A DNA stretch of 64,000 bases from Bacteroidota bacterium. Lineage in GTDB: Bacteria > Bacteroidota > Bacteroidia > Chitinophagales > Chitinophagaceae. Below are positions 8,660 through 16,330 of the stretch, in pieces; position 1 is the stretch's first letter, and each line of letters begins with the position of its first letter. The stretch spans positions 62,001-126,000 of the forward strand of contig VGMN01000003.1 in NCBI GenBank assembly GCA_016866355.1, given 5' to 3'. The translations under genes were made by a program, and so were the position numbers. Below the pieces are notes generated by a model that saw only the letters and a list, made by a program, of their open reading frames with translations, ran no database searches and was not told the origin of the DNA.

Positions 8660-9508
8660 GTGAAAAAACCCCAATTAATATTGGCGGGCATTGGCTTGTC
8701 CCTTATAATTCTACTTTTTGTTTTTGGCCGTTTTGTACCTGAAAAAGAAAAGGTTAGTGATACACCATTGGCTGCAACTCCAGCTATCAATACGTATTCG
8801 ATTGATTCAGCACGTGTTTCGGCAGAAAAAAACCTGACCAGCCAACTTAATTTAGCACTGAAAAGTCTGGAAGAAAAACTAAAAACTGCAGCAACCCCCG
8901 CTGCACAACTCGCTGCCTATCAAGAACTTGCCCATTTTTGGTCCGAAGAATCCCCGCTTTTTGAACTGTATGCGTGGAACGAAGCTCTTGCTGCACGATT
9001 GGAAAATTCCGAAAAAAGCCTCACCTTCGCAGCCCGTTTGTTCCTAGATAACCTGCAAGAGGATCCGGATGGCCCACGACGCCAATGGAAAGCTTTGCAA
9101 GCCAAGGACCTATACGAGCGCTCTTTGAAGATCAATCCCAACAATGATTCCACCAAGGTAGGACTGGGTGCTTGCTATTTATTTGGCAACATCAGTACCA
9201 ACCCAATGGAAGGAATTGCACTTATCCGGGAAGTAGTACAGCAAGACAGCACCAATGTTTACGCTCAACTAACCCTAGTGAAAGCCTCCATAGTATCCGG
9301 ACAGTTTGATAAAGGAATCACTCGTTTACAAACTGTGATAAAAGTAGAACCCCAAAATATAGAAGCGCATTTGCTACTGGCAGATCTCTATGAAAGAACG
9401 GGCGAAAAAATGGAAGCCGTAAAGTGGTATGAAAAAAGCCTGCAACTGATTGAACAACCTGAAATCAGGCAAGCAATAAAGGATCGGATCGGAGCACTAA
9501 AACAATAG
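8660..9508 (+). CDS. Membrane-anchored tetratricopeptide-repeat protein
   Basis: A 282-residue protein with one N-terminal hydrophobic anchor (about residues 5-24), then a Thr/Ala-rich linker and helical repeats. TPR-like units are visible from about residue 150 to the end, for example YERSLKINPNNDSTKVGLGA and the LADLYERTGEKMEAVKWYEKS unit. TPR arrays mediate protein contacts; no enzymatic motif is present. The start is GTG at 8660, fixed by the anchor sequence MKKPQLILAG and by the promoter box just upstream. It lies between the HU-like gene and the RNase G region, an arrangement that looks conserved in related genomes (recollection, not checked). Confidence 0.8.
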   Translation: MKKPQLILAGIGLSLIILLFVFGRFVPEKEKVSDTPLAATPAINTYSIDSARVSAEKNLTSQLNLALKSLEEKLKTAATPAAQLAAYQELAHFWSEESPLFELYAWNEALAARLENSEKSLTFAARLFLDNLQEDPDGPRRQWKALQAKDLYERSLKINPNNDSTKVGLGACYLFGNISTNPMEGIALIREVVQQDSTNVYAQLTLVKASIVSGQFDKGITRLQTVIKVEPQNIEAHLLLADLYERTGEKMEAVKWYEKSLQLIEQPEIRQAIKDRIGALKQ

Positions 9509-9560
9509 TTCCAAAAACAAATTGAAAAACTAATTTTTAACAAATAAAAAAATTTCTGGT

Positions 9561-9656
9561 ATGCCTTGTGGTAAAAAGAGGAAGCGTCATAAGATTGCGA
9601 CGCACAAGCGTAAAAAAAGACTGAGAAAGAATCGTCATAAGAAGAGAAACAAATAA
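9561..9656 (+). CDS. Tiny basic ribosome-associated protein, mS38/AURKAIP1-COX24 type
   Basis: A 31-residue ORF beginning MPCGKKRKRHK and ending KKRNK. It is almost entirely Lys/Arg/His and matches the very short Bacteroidota proteins annotated as AURKAIP1/COX24-domain, the bacterial counterparts of mitochondrial small-subunit protein mS38. It probably binds 16S rRNA, like actinobacterial bS22. No acidic residues and no frameshift are present. It starts 52 bases after the TPR gene and lies upstream of the RNase G gene, after which a short GC hairpin occurs. Too short for standard ORF finders. Confidence 0.75.
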   Translation: MPCGKKRKRHKIATHKRKKRLRKNRHKKRNK

Positions 9657-9849
9657 GTAATCGGGCTTTCTTGGCCCGGTACTAACTTTTTGTTTTCAGT
9701 CCCCGGTTGTTTTCGACTATTTATTCGAAACTGTTCTCGAACATTGTAGCCGTTTACGCAATTGCGTATTTTATCAGCCGGTTTTTACCGTCTCCTGTTC
9801 CTATAATTAATGGAGCAGGTTCCATAGGTAATACAGTACCCAAGCTGTA
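9657..9849 (+). promoter_or_regulatory. 193-base structured leader upstream of RNase G
   Basis: No ORF is supported here. Visible inverted repeats: CGGGC/GCCCG at 9662-9678 followed after a few bases by a T-rich run (possible weak terminator of the small upstream gene), TTCGA/TCGAA at 9724-9741, and the perfect palindrome TACGCAATTGCGTA at 9755-9768. RNase E/G genes in other phyla carry autoregulatory leaders; whether this one does is inference. Confidence 0.35.
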
Positions 9850-11406
9850 ATGAACAAAGAATTAATCATCAATGTCACCGCGCAGGGTGTTGAGATAGCA
9901 CTGCTCGAGGACAAAAAACTCGTTGAGTTACATAACGAGAGAAGTGACGCCCGCTTTGCGGTGGGTGATCTCTACCTGGGGAAGGTGAAAAAATTAATCC
10001 CCGGTTTAAATGCCGCCTTTGTAGATGTAGGATTTGAAAAGGACGCCTTTCTCCATTATACAGATTTAAGCCCCTACATAAACTCACTGCTGAAGTTTAC
10101 TCACTTTTCAATTAATGATAAAACTGAAAAAGGACTGGACTTTAGCAAATTCACCGTTGAACCTGAAATTTTAAAAACAGGAAAAATCAGCGAGGTGATG
10201 AACGGAAAACCTTCCGTACTTGTACAGATACTGAAAGAACCCATTGCTGCAAAAGGACCTCGTTTAAGTTGTGAGATTTCATTACCCGGCCGTTTTGTGG
10301 TATTGACGCCCTTTAATGATGTGGTGGCTGTATCCAGAAAAATACATTCTGGCGAAGAAAGAAAACGTTTACAGAAACTGATTGAAGCAATTAAGCCCAA
10401 GAATTTTGGAGTAATTGTCCGTACGGCTGCAGAAGGTAAAAAAACAGCTGAACTGCACGAGGACCTGGCTACACTTACGGCCACCTGGGCTACCATTCAA
10501 CAGAATTTAAAAGGTGCCGTTCCTCCTGCAAAAATTCTAAGCGAACAAACCAAGACAACCAGTATCCTGCGAGATTTACTCAATGCTGATTTTAATAAAA
10601 TTGTAATCAACGATAAAACGCTGTACAACGATACAAAAAGTTATATCCAGCGAATAGCACCCGAAAAAGAAGAAATTGTTTCTTACTATGGAAACGGATC
10701 CTCTATTTATGATACCTATGGAATAACCAAGCAAGTAAAATCCGCATTTGGGAAAACCGTAAACCTGGATAGTGGAGCTTATATCATTATCGAACACACG
10801 GAAGCACTGCATGTAATTGATGTAAACAGCGGTTATAAAAGTGTAGGAAGTAATCAGGAGCAAAATGCTCTGGAAACAAATCTGGAAGCTGCAGAAGAAA
10901 TTGCACGTCAGTTACGCTTACGTGATCTAGGAGGCATCATTGTTGTAGACTTTATTGATATGAAGTTGCCGGAGAACAAACGTAAACTTCATGATAAAAT
11001 GGAAGCGTGTTTGTCTCAAGATCGGGCAAAGCATACCATACTTCCCATCTCCAAATTTGGCATCATGCAGATTACGCGTCAACGCATGAAGCCAGAGCTA
11101 ACCATCAACACACAAGAAGCTTGTCCTACTTGCAATGGCACAGGGAAAATCACGTCTACGCTATTGTTGGAAGACGAAATCGAAAAGAACCTAAGCTATT
11201 TGATTACACATAAGCATACACAACTTAAACTAGTTGTTCATCCAATTCTCTACGCTTATCTCACTAAAGGTTGGTTCTGGAAAACAAAGATGGCTGGTTG
11301 GAATAAAAAATTCAGCCAGAAAACAACTGTCGTTGCAGACAGCTCCTTTCATCTGACCGAATATCGTTTTTTTGATAAGAACGAAGAAGAGATCAAACTC
11401 TCCTGA
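9850..11406 (+). CDS. rng: Ribonuclease E/G family protein
   Basis: An endoribonuclease of the RNase G type (518 residues), acting on single-stranded RNA in rRNA maturation and mRNA decay. An S1 RNA-binding domain spans ~35-125 (GDLYLGKVKKLIPGLNAAFV). The catalytic DNase I-like part carries the Mg-binding aspartates in HVIDVNSGYKS (~320) and GIIVVDFIDMK (~362). The Zn-link CPTCNGTG is near residue 428. There is no long C-terminal scaffold, so it is G-like rather than E-like. A 193-base leader with several inverted repeats precedes it. Convergent with the Zn peptidase gene. Confidence 0.93.
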   Translation: MNKELIINVTAQGVEIALLEDKKLVELHNERSDARFAVGDLYLGKVKKLIPGLNAAFVDVGFEKDAFLHYTDLSPYINSLLKFTHFSINDKTEKGLDFSKFTVEPEILKTGKISEVMNGKPSVLVQILKEPIAAKGPRLSCEISLPGRFVVLTPFNDVVAVSRKIHSGEERKRLQKLIEAIKPKNFGVIVRTAAEGKKTAELHEDLATLTATWATIQQNLKGAVPPAKILSEQTKTTSILRDLLNADFNKIVINDKTLYNDTKSYIQRIAPEKEEIVSYYGNGSSIYDTYGITKQVKSAFGKTVNLDSGAYIIIEHTEALHVIDVNSGYKSVGSNQEQNALETNLEAAEEIARQLRLRDLGGIIVVDFIDMKLPENKRKLHDKMEACLSQDRAKHTILPISKFGIMQITRQRMKPELTINTQEACPTCNGTGKITSTLLLEDEIEKNLSYLITHKHTQLKLVVHPILYAYLTKGWFWKTKMAGWNKKFSQKTTVVADSSFHLTEYRFFDKNEEEIKLS

Positions 11407-11416
11407 TCTAATTAAA

Positions 11417-12109
11417 TTATCGTTCGCGACTGTTCAGGTAAATCATGATATACTGAATCAGTGTAACCACTGCAGCAAGTGCTGCTACCACGTATGTGGT
11501 GGCTGCCCATTTCAATGCATCTTTTGCCAAGGGGTACTCTTCTGAATTAGTAACATTTGTTTGCTCCAACCAAGCAAGTGCGCGCTTACTAGCATCAAAC
11601 TCCACAGGTAAGGTCACCAAACTAAATAAAACTGTAAGAGACATCATGATGATCCCAATCAACAACACCGTAGCGTTGTTGCTCACAGCCAACATAATAA
11701 TCCCTGCCATCAATATCCAGTTAACAATGGTAGCACTAAACTGAACTACCGGTACCATACGGCTTCTGAAAACCAAGGGACCATAGGCTGTGGCATGTTG
11801 TACAGCATGACCACACTCATGGGCGGCTACTGCAGCAGCTGAAACAGATACTCCGTTGTACACATCTGGGCTTAGGTTTACTGTTTTATTGAGTGGGTTA
11901 TAATGATCGGAAAGAAACCCATCTACAGAAGTAACGGTAACGTCATATATACCATTTTCGCGCAGCATTTTTTCAGCTATCTCCTTGCCTGACAAGCCTT
12001 TAGATAGTTGAAGCTTACTGTAACGGCTAAATTTCCCCTTTAAGATAGAAGACACTAAAAAGCTGATCCCCAGAAATAGGAGGGATACGAGCATAATTTC
12101 GTTGGTCAT
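11417..12109 (-). CDS. Membrane zinc metallopeptidase (YugP-like, Zn_peptidase_2)
   Basis: A 230-residue membrane protein with an N-terminal hydrophobic segment (4-22) and two or three more in the C-terminal half. The zinc motif HECGH is at 97-101, preceded by an Ala-rich helix. It matches the YugP family of predicted membrane-bound metallopeptidases, whose physiological substrate is unknown. Its stop is 10 bases from the RNase G stop (convergent). Promoter boxes TAATTTTG and TAAATTTG on the minus strand lie at 12132-12139 and 12143-12150. It faces radA across a 352-base non-coding interval. Confidence 0.88.
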   Translation of the reverse strand: MTNEIMLVSLLFLGISFLVSSILKGKFSRYSKLQLSKGLSGKEIAEKMLRENGIYDVTVTSVDGFLSDHYNPLNKTVNLSPDVYNGVSVSAAAVAAHECGHAVQHATAYGPLVFRSRMVPVVQFSATIVNWILMAGIIMLAVSNNATVLLIGIIMMSLTVLFSLVTLPVEFDASKRALAWLEQTNVTNSEEYPLAKDALKWAATTYVVAALAAVVTLIQYIMIYLNSRER

Positions 12110-12131
12110 GAAAATTGATTGTTTTAATATT

Positions 12132-12139
12132 CAAAATTA
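12132..12139 (-). promoter_or_regulatory. Putative -7 box of the Zn peptidase gene
   Basis: Minus strand reads TAATTTTG, matching TAnnTTTG, 22 bases before the ATG at 12109. A second match (TAAATTTG) lies at 12143-12150. No -33 TTG at ideal distance. Confidence 0.35.
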
Positions 12140-12300
12140 CTACAAATTTATCGCCACCCGCTCAGGCACTTTTGAATACGTCTTTTTGTCATCCCAAAGG
12201 GGGTAAAAAATATTTAAAGCTGAGGGTTACCTCGATTTCGTCCGTATAAAAAATCATATTTTATTATTGATTATCAATTACTTAAGTATATAGTTTGCCC

Positions 12301-12333
12301 TCATTTATCCCCCCTGTCAGGGAGGGGGAATGA
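12301..12333. repeat. Strong inverted repeat (hairpin A) in radA leader
   Basis: Outer arms TCATT/AATGA and inner C-run/G-run (CCCCC with GGGGG), with an alternative inner CCCT-GTC-AGGG stem. The G-rich arm AGGGAGGGG (12319-12327) can instead pair perfectly for 9 bp with CCCCTCCCT at 12376-12384. It could also be a dispersed REP-like element, since similar C/G-rich inverted repeats occur in Bacteroidota genomes (recollection). Confidence 0.6.
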
Positions 12334-12341
12334 ACCAAAAG

Positions 12342-12350
12342 TTATGCACA
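12342..12350 (+). promoter_or_regulatory. DnaA-box match TTATGCACA
   Basis: Fits the E. coli-type consensus TTATNCACA. It is a single box, not a cluster, so it is not an origin; it may be chance or a DnaA regulatory site. Confidence 0.3.
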
Positions 12351-12383
12351 ACAATTAAATTTAATTTTAAAATCACCCCTCCC

Positions 12384-12398
12384 TTGCTAATTTAGCAA
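12384..12398. repeat. Hairpin B in radA leader
   Basis: TTGCTA-ATT-TAGCAA, a perfect 6-bp stem with a 3-base loop, directly after the C-rich strand that can pair with hairpin A. Confidence 0.5.
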
Positions 12399-12407
12399 TA
12401 GAATTTA

Positions 12408-12422
12408 ATGGGTTAGTAAGTA
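12408..12422 (+). repeat. 15-nt segment complementary to the 29.9-kb sRNA candidate
   Basis: ATGGGTTAGTAAGTA. Its exact reverse complement occurs at 29943-29957, inside the sRNA-like unit before yicC. Here it sits immediately 5' of the terminator-like hairpin of the radA leader. Confidence 0.6.
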
Positions 12423-12457
12423 AAAGGGTCAGTCGAAAGATTGGCCCTTTTCATTTT
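12423..12457 (+). terminator. Terminator-like hairpin just upstream of radA
   Basis: AAAGGGTCA pairs with TGGCCCTTT (one U-G pair) around a loop containing CGAAAGA, at 12423-12450. It is followed by TCATTTT. It lies 11 bases before the radA ATG at 12462, in an interval with no upstream gene on this strand, so it would act on a leader transcript (attenuator) or end a small RNA. Confidence 0.5.
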
Positions 12458-12461
12458 AAGT

Positions 12462-13853
12462 ATGAGTAAAACTAAAACATCATTTTTCTGCCAACACTGC
12501 GGTCATCAAAGCGTAAAGTGGTTGGGTCAATGTCCTGGATGCGGCACATGGAATAGTTATGTAGAGGAGATAGTACACAAAGACAATGCAAAAGAATATC
12601 AGGATTGGTCTGCCTACGGCGAAGAAAAAAGAAAAGGAAAAATAACTACGCTTGATCAGGTTAAAAGCAATCAGGAGCGTCGTATTGTAACGTGCGATGC
12701 GGAGTTGAATCGTGTACTCGGCGGTGGCATTGTGCTAGGAAGTTTGATATTGGTTGCTGGTGAACCAGGAATTGGAAAATCTACTTTGTTTTTACAAACT
12801 GGTCTTTGGTTAAAAAATGTTTCCGTACTCTATATAAGCGGTGAAGAAAGTGAACAGCAGATAAAGATGAGAGCGGATCGATTACAATTACAAAACCCGG
12901 ATTTTTATTTATTGACTGAGACCAACACCAGTGTAATTTTTCAGGAGATAAAAAAATTAAAACCGGGATTGATTATTGTTGATTCAATTCAAACGCTTCA
13001 AACTCCTTTTCTGGATGCATCAGCAGGTTCAGTATCCCAGATCCGCGAATGTGCAGCAGAATTTCAACGCTTTGCAAAAGAAACTAACACACCGGTATTT
13101 TTGATTGGTCATATTACTAAAGAAGGGCAGATTGCAGGTCCCAAAGTATTGGAGCATATGGTAGATACCGTATTGCAATTTGAAGGGGACCGACACTATG
13201 CATACAGGATACTGCGTACACTCAAAAATCGCTTTGGGAGTGCTGCCGAGTTGGGTATTTATGAGATGAATGAAACGGGTATGCGAGGCGTTCTTAATCC
13301 CAGTGAAATTTTACTCACACAAAAAGAAGAAGCACTAAGTGGTATTGCCATTGCTGCCACGCTTGAAGGAATGCGGCCCTTATTGATTGAAGTGCAAGCA
13401 TTAGTTACGCAATCTGTTTACGGTACTCCTCAGCGAACAGTAAGTGGGTTTGATCTGCGTCGCTTACAATTATTATTGGCAGTATTAGAAAAAAGAGGCG
13501 GGTTTCAATTTGGCAACAAAGATGTATTTCTAAATATTGCGGGCGGGTTGAAGGTTGAAGATCCTTCCATTGATTTAGCAGTATTGTGTGCGTTACTATC
13601 CTCCTACGAAGATATACCACTCCCCTCCTCGATTTGTTTTGCTGGCGAAGTGGGATTGAGTGGAGAAATCAGAGCGGTTAATCGGATTGAGCAACGTATT
13701 GCAGAAGGTGCCAAATTAGGCTTTGAAAAAATTATTGTTTCCCGATATAATTACAAAGAGAAAAAAAATAGACCTGCTTCCAAACAAAGTGGTATTGAAG
13801 TAGTGGCATTAGCCCGGGTCGAAGAACTCTATCGTTACTTATTCGAAAGATAA
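12462..13853 (+). CDS. radA: DNA repair protein RadA/Sms
   Basis: RadA is a RecA-like ATPase and helicase that promotes branch migration in recombination and transformation. Zn-finger cysteines C10, C13, C24 and C27 are at the N-terminus. Walker A GEPGIGKST is at 100-108, the RadA-specific KNRFG motif near 254, and a C-terminal Lon-like domain follows (KVEDPSIDLAVLCALLSS). Length 463. I use the ATG at 12462 because a longer reading from TTG 12441 would start inside the terminator-like hairpin. comF follows after 7 bases, giving a recombination/competence operon under an unusual structured leader. Confidence 0.96.
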   Translation: MSKTKTSFFCQHCGHQSVKWLGQCPGCGTWNSYVEEIVHKDNAKEYQDWSAYGEEKRKGKITTLDQVKSNQERRIVTCDAELNRVLGGGIVLGSLILVAGEPGIGKSTLFLQTGLWLKNVSVLYISGEESEQQIKMRADRLQLQNPDFYLLTETNTSVIFQEIKKLKPGLIIVDSIQTLQTPFLDASAGSVSQIRECAAEFQRFAKETNTPVFLIGHITKEGQIAGPKVLEHMVDTVLQFEGDRHYAYRILRTLKNRFGSAAELGIYEMNETGMRGVLNPSEILLTQKEEALSGIAIAATLEGMRPLLIEVQALVTQSVYGTPQRTVSGFDLRRLQLLLAVLEKRGGFQFGNKDVFLNIAGGLKVEDPSIDLAVLCALLSSYEDIPLPSSICFAGEVGLSGEIRAVNRIEQRIAEGAKLGFEKIIVSRYNYKEKKNRPASKQSGIEVVALARVEELYRYLFER

Positions 13854-13860
13854 ACTTGCA

Positions 13861-14559
13861 GTGGGCGTACTTACTAATTGGGCAGCCGCAGCTGCCAGTC
13901 TTTTTTATCCGCATTATTGTGCAGGTTGTGGTTCAGATCGATTGGATCCACAAACTGAAATTTGTTTACGTTGTTTACACCGACTCCCGCAAACTCATTT
14001 TACGGAACATGCTGATAACCCCGTTGAAAAAATTTTTTGGGGACGAATACAGGTACAAGCAGCCACCAGCCTTTTTTTCTACTCGCAGGACGCTATCACG
14101 CAAACATTATTACATGAATTAAAATACCGTGGTAATCAGGCGTTGGGGATTCAATTAGGAAGTTTATTAGGAGCAGCACTTAACAATAATAGTCGCTTTA
14201 CAGTGGACGTATTGGTTCCTGTTCCCCTTCATCCCTCCAAAGAAAAGAGCAGAGGGTTTAATCAGGCTACACTTATTTGCCAGGGGATTGCTGCCGTGAC
14301 CGGACTACCCGTTTGCGAAAGCTTACTTCGAAGAAATGCCAAGCGTAGCACACAAACAAAAAAAGACCGGGCTGAACGTTGGGAAAATATGTTGGGCATT
14401 TTTGAAGCAACGCTTCCTGATCAGTTGAATTACAAGAATATACTATTGGTGGATGACGTAATCACAACCGGTGCCACATTGGAAGCCTGCGGGCAGGCTT
14501 TGCTAGAAGGCGGAAATCGGAAATTATGGATAGCCAGTGTTTGTTATAGCAATCGTTAA
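13861..14559 (+). CDS. comF: ComF-family phosphoribosyltransferase-like protein
   Basis: ComF family (232 residues). An N-terminal zinc finger has C20, C23, C35 and C38. A PRTase type-I domain follows, with the PRPP-binding loop ILLVDDVITTGATLEAC near residue 198-214. ComF assists DNA uptake in competent bacteria, probably together with helicase and PriA-type partners; enzymatic substrate unknown. The start is GTG at 13861, 7 bases after radA's stop, the first usable start in frame. The pairing with radA supports a role in handling incoming or broken DNA. Confidence 0.88.
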   Translation: MGVLTNWAAAAASLFYPHYCAGCGSDRLDPQTEICLRCLHRLPQTHFTEHADNPVEKIFWGRIQVQAATSLFFYSQDAITQTLLHELKYRGNQALGIQLGSLLGAALNNNSRFTVDVLVPVPLHPSKEKSRGFNQATLICQGIAAVTGLPVCESLLRRNAKRSTQTKKDRAERWENMLGIFEATLPDQLNYKNILLVDDVITTGATLEACGQALLEGGNRKLWIASVCYSNR

Positions 14560-14599
14560 CCTTTTTTGAACTAAATTGTTAATATACAAATTCACCATT

Positions 14600-15121
14600 A
14601 TGAAACTTATTCTTCTATTGGTTTCCACCCTTTTTATGATCAACACAGAAAATTCTATCTATCAGTTCTCCGTACCCGGATTAGAGGGGAATACCATCGA
14701 CTTTGCCAGTTTCAAAGGCAAGAAAATATTAATTGTAAACACGGCTTCAAAGTGTGGGCTGACTCCGCAATATGAAGGGCTTGAGCAACTCCACAAGACC
14801 TACGGAAAAAAACTAGTGATTGTGGGTTTCCCTGCTAATAATTTCATGGGACAGGAGCCTGGTTCTAATGAAGAGATCAGTGCATTTTGTAAGCGCAATT
14901 ACGGCGTTAGCTTTCCGATGGCAGCAAAGGTTTCTGTAAAAGGAGGTGATGTTCATCCGTTATTTAAATACCTCAAGGAACAGGCAAAGGCCAAAAAATT
15001 GGAAGACCCTGTAACCTGGAACTTTGGAAAATTTTTACTGGACGAAAAAGGAGAACTCATTGCAACTTTTTCTCCCCGTACCACCCCAATGAGCGAGGAT
15101 ATTACAAGCCGACTACAATAA
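14600..15121 (+). CDS. Glutathione peroxidase family protein (Cys type)
   Basis: A 173-residue thiol peroxidase. A hydrophobic N-terminus (residues 1-14) suggests export to the periplasm. Peroxidatic Cys52 is in NTASKCGLT, and the conserved FPANNFMGQEP (Gln) and WNFGKFL (Trp, Asn) complete the active site. It uses cysteine, not selenocysteine, and probably reduces lipid or alkyl hydroperoxides using thioredoxin-like donors. The in-frame extension to 14576 has no ATG and is rejected. A second homologue lies at 38098-38778. Confidence 0.9.
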   Translation: MKLILLLVSTLFMINTENSIYQFSVPGLEGNTIDFASFKGKKILIVNTASKCGLTPQYEGLEQLHKTYGKKLVIVGFPANNFMGQEPGSNEEISAFCKRNYGVSFPMAAKVSVKGGDVHPLFKYLKEQAKAKKLEDPVTWNFGKFLLDEKGELIATFSPRTTPMSEDITSRLQ

Positions 15122-15184
15122 GTTGTAATAATTGAGGGGTACTGCCCTTTGATTTAGGGAAGGGAAACCCTACATTCGCCTTCC

Positions 15185-16330
15185 ATGAACTGGGATGCAC
15201 TGATAGGTCAGGAGCCACTAAAAAAACAATTAACTGAGTTGGTATTACAAAACCGACTTAGTCATGCACTTCTTTTTATTGGAAAAGAAGGAGTGGGAGC
15301 TTTGCCACTTGCCATTTCTTTTGCACAATACCTGGTTTGTGAGAAAGCCGTCTCCGCAAACCTCTCTGCACCTTGTGGAGTTTGTCCTGCCTGTAAAAAA
15401 GCCAGCGAACTGGTTCATCCTGATATTCATTTTTCTTATCCAACCGTAACAAAAAAACCTGGCGAAAAACCGATTGCCACTGATTTTATAAAAGAGTGGC
15501 GAGAGTTCATGACACAACATCCCTATGGAAATCTCTTTGACTGGATTGAATTCATCAAAGAAAAAGATAATAGCCAAGGGAAAATTACAGCCGAAGAGTG
15601 CAATGATATAGTGCGAAAGCTAAGTTTGAAAAGCTTTGAAAGTCCTTGGAAAATTTTGATACTATGGTTGCCTGAGTTGATGGGAAATGAAGGAAACAAG
15701 TTGCTCAAATTGATTGAGGAGCCTCCTGCGCAAACACTTTTATTATTGGTAAGTGAAAATGAGAGTGGCATACTTTCCACCATTGTGAGTCGTTGCCAAC
15801 TCATCAAAGTGCCCGCGCTGGAAACAGATGTGATTGAAAAGGCGCTGATCGAAAAAAATAAAACCGCTCCCGCAATTGCCGGACAAATTGCTGCATTGGC
15901 AGATGGTAACTACCGCGAAGCGTTGATGCTGGTACAACATGCCGAAGAAGATTGGCAAGAATTAGTAAGAAACTGGTTGAATTCCATTTTAAAGACTGGT
16001 CCGGTTGCCCAAACAAAATGGGTGGAGGAAGTTGCCAAACTAGGAAGGGAGAAACAAAAACAATTTTTACGGTACTTCAATCATTTATTGGAGCAAGCAG
16101 TTCATTACAAGATTCAAGGAGAAAATTTACTAATCAGCGATACAGAAAAGGACTTTGCAGCCAGATTAAATAGAATCGCCGGTTTTGAACAACAAGAAGC
16201 CATGATGCGTGAAATTGACCAAGCGCACTACCATGTTGAAAGAAATGCAAACGCTAAGATTCTCTTTCATGCCTTGACAATCAAGCTCTACCACATCATT
16301 CAGGACAATACCGTACTTTTGTTGGAATGA
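15185..16330 (+). CDS. holB: DNA polymerase III subunit delta' (HolB-like)
   Basis: A clamp-loader AAA+ subunit of 381 residues. The N-terminal ATPase fold has a degenerate P-loop (GKEGVGALPLA, lacking the Lys-Ser/Thr), as expected for the non-hydrolysing delta' subunit. A zinc cluster with cysteines near residues 52-70 (CGVCPAC) and the SRC-like motif (IVSRCQLI near residue 200) are present. It partners with delta and DnaX to load the beta clamp. Its TGA overlaps the ricT ATG (ATGA), so the two are translationally coupled. Confidence 0.9.
   Translation: MNWDALIGQEPLKKQLTELVLQNRLSHALLFIGKEGVGALPLAISFAQYLVCEKAVSANLSAPCGVCPACKKASELVHPDIHFSYPTVTKKPGEKPIATDFIKEWREFMTQHPYGNLFDWIEFIKEKDNSQGKITAEECNDIVRKLSLKSFESPWKILILWLPELMGNEGNKLLKLIEEPPAQTLLLLVSENESGILSTIVSRCQLIKVPALETDVIEKALIEKNKTAPAIAGQIAALADGNYREALMLVQHAEEDWQELVRNWLNSILKTGPVAQTKWVEEVAKLGREKQKQFLRYFNHLLEQAVHYKIQGENLLISDTEKDFAARLNRIAGFEQQEAMMREIDQAHYHVERNANAKILFHALTIKLYHIIQDNTVLLLE

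Larger units (their letters stand above)
12110..12461. other. 352-base non-coding interval: radA leader with hairpins and AT-rich tract
   Basis: No ORF is supported. Contents left to right: minus-strand promoter boxes for the Zn peptidase; an AT-rich tract (12240-12295) with the inverted repeat TTGATTATCAA; a possible plus-strand promoter (TTG at 12267-12269, 19 bases, then TATAGTTTG at 12289-12297, one base longer than consensus); hairpin A at 12301-12333; a TTATGCACA DnaA-box match at 12342-12350; a pyrimidine stretch able to pair back to hairpin A; hairpin B at 12384-12398; a 15-nt segment shared, in inverted orientation, with the yicC upstream region; and a terminator-like hairpin ending 11 bases before radA. 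Confidence 0.6.

Noticed and set aside
9662-9678. CGGGC/GCCCG hairpin followed by TACTAAC as a third member of the 15-mer family
   Set aside because: Only seven bases match the element; too short to separate from chance.
12240-12350. AT-rich tract with a DnaA-box match as a possible replication origin
   Set aside because: Only one box is present and no cluster or origin-linked genes occur nearby; a single box is expected by chance.
14600-15121. Selenocysteine in the glutathione peroxidase
   Set aside because: The active site codon is TGT (Cys) and no in-frame TGA or SECIS-like need exists.
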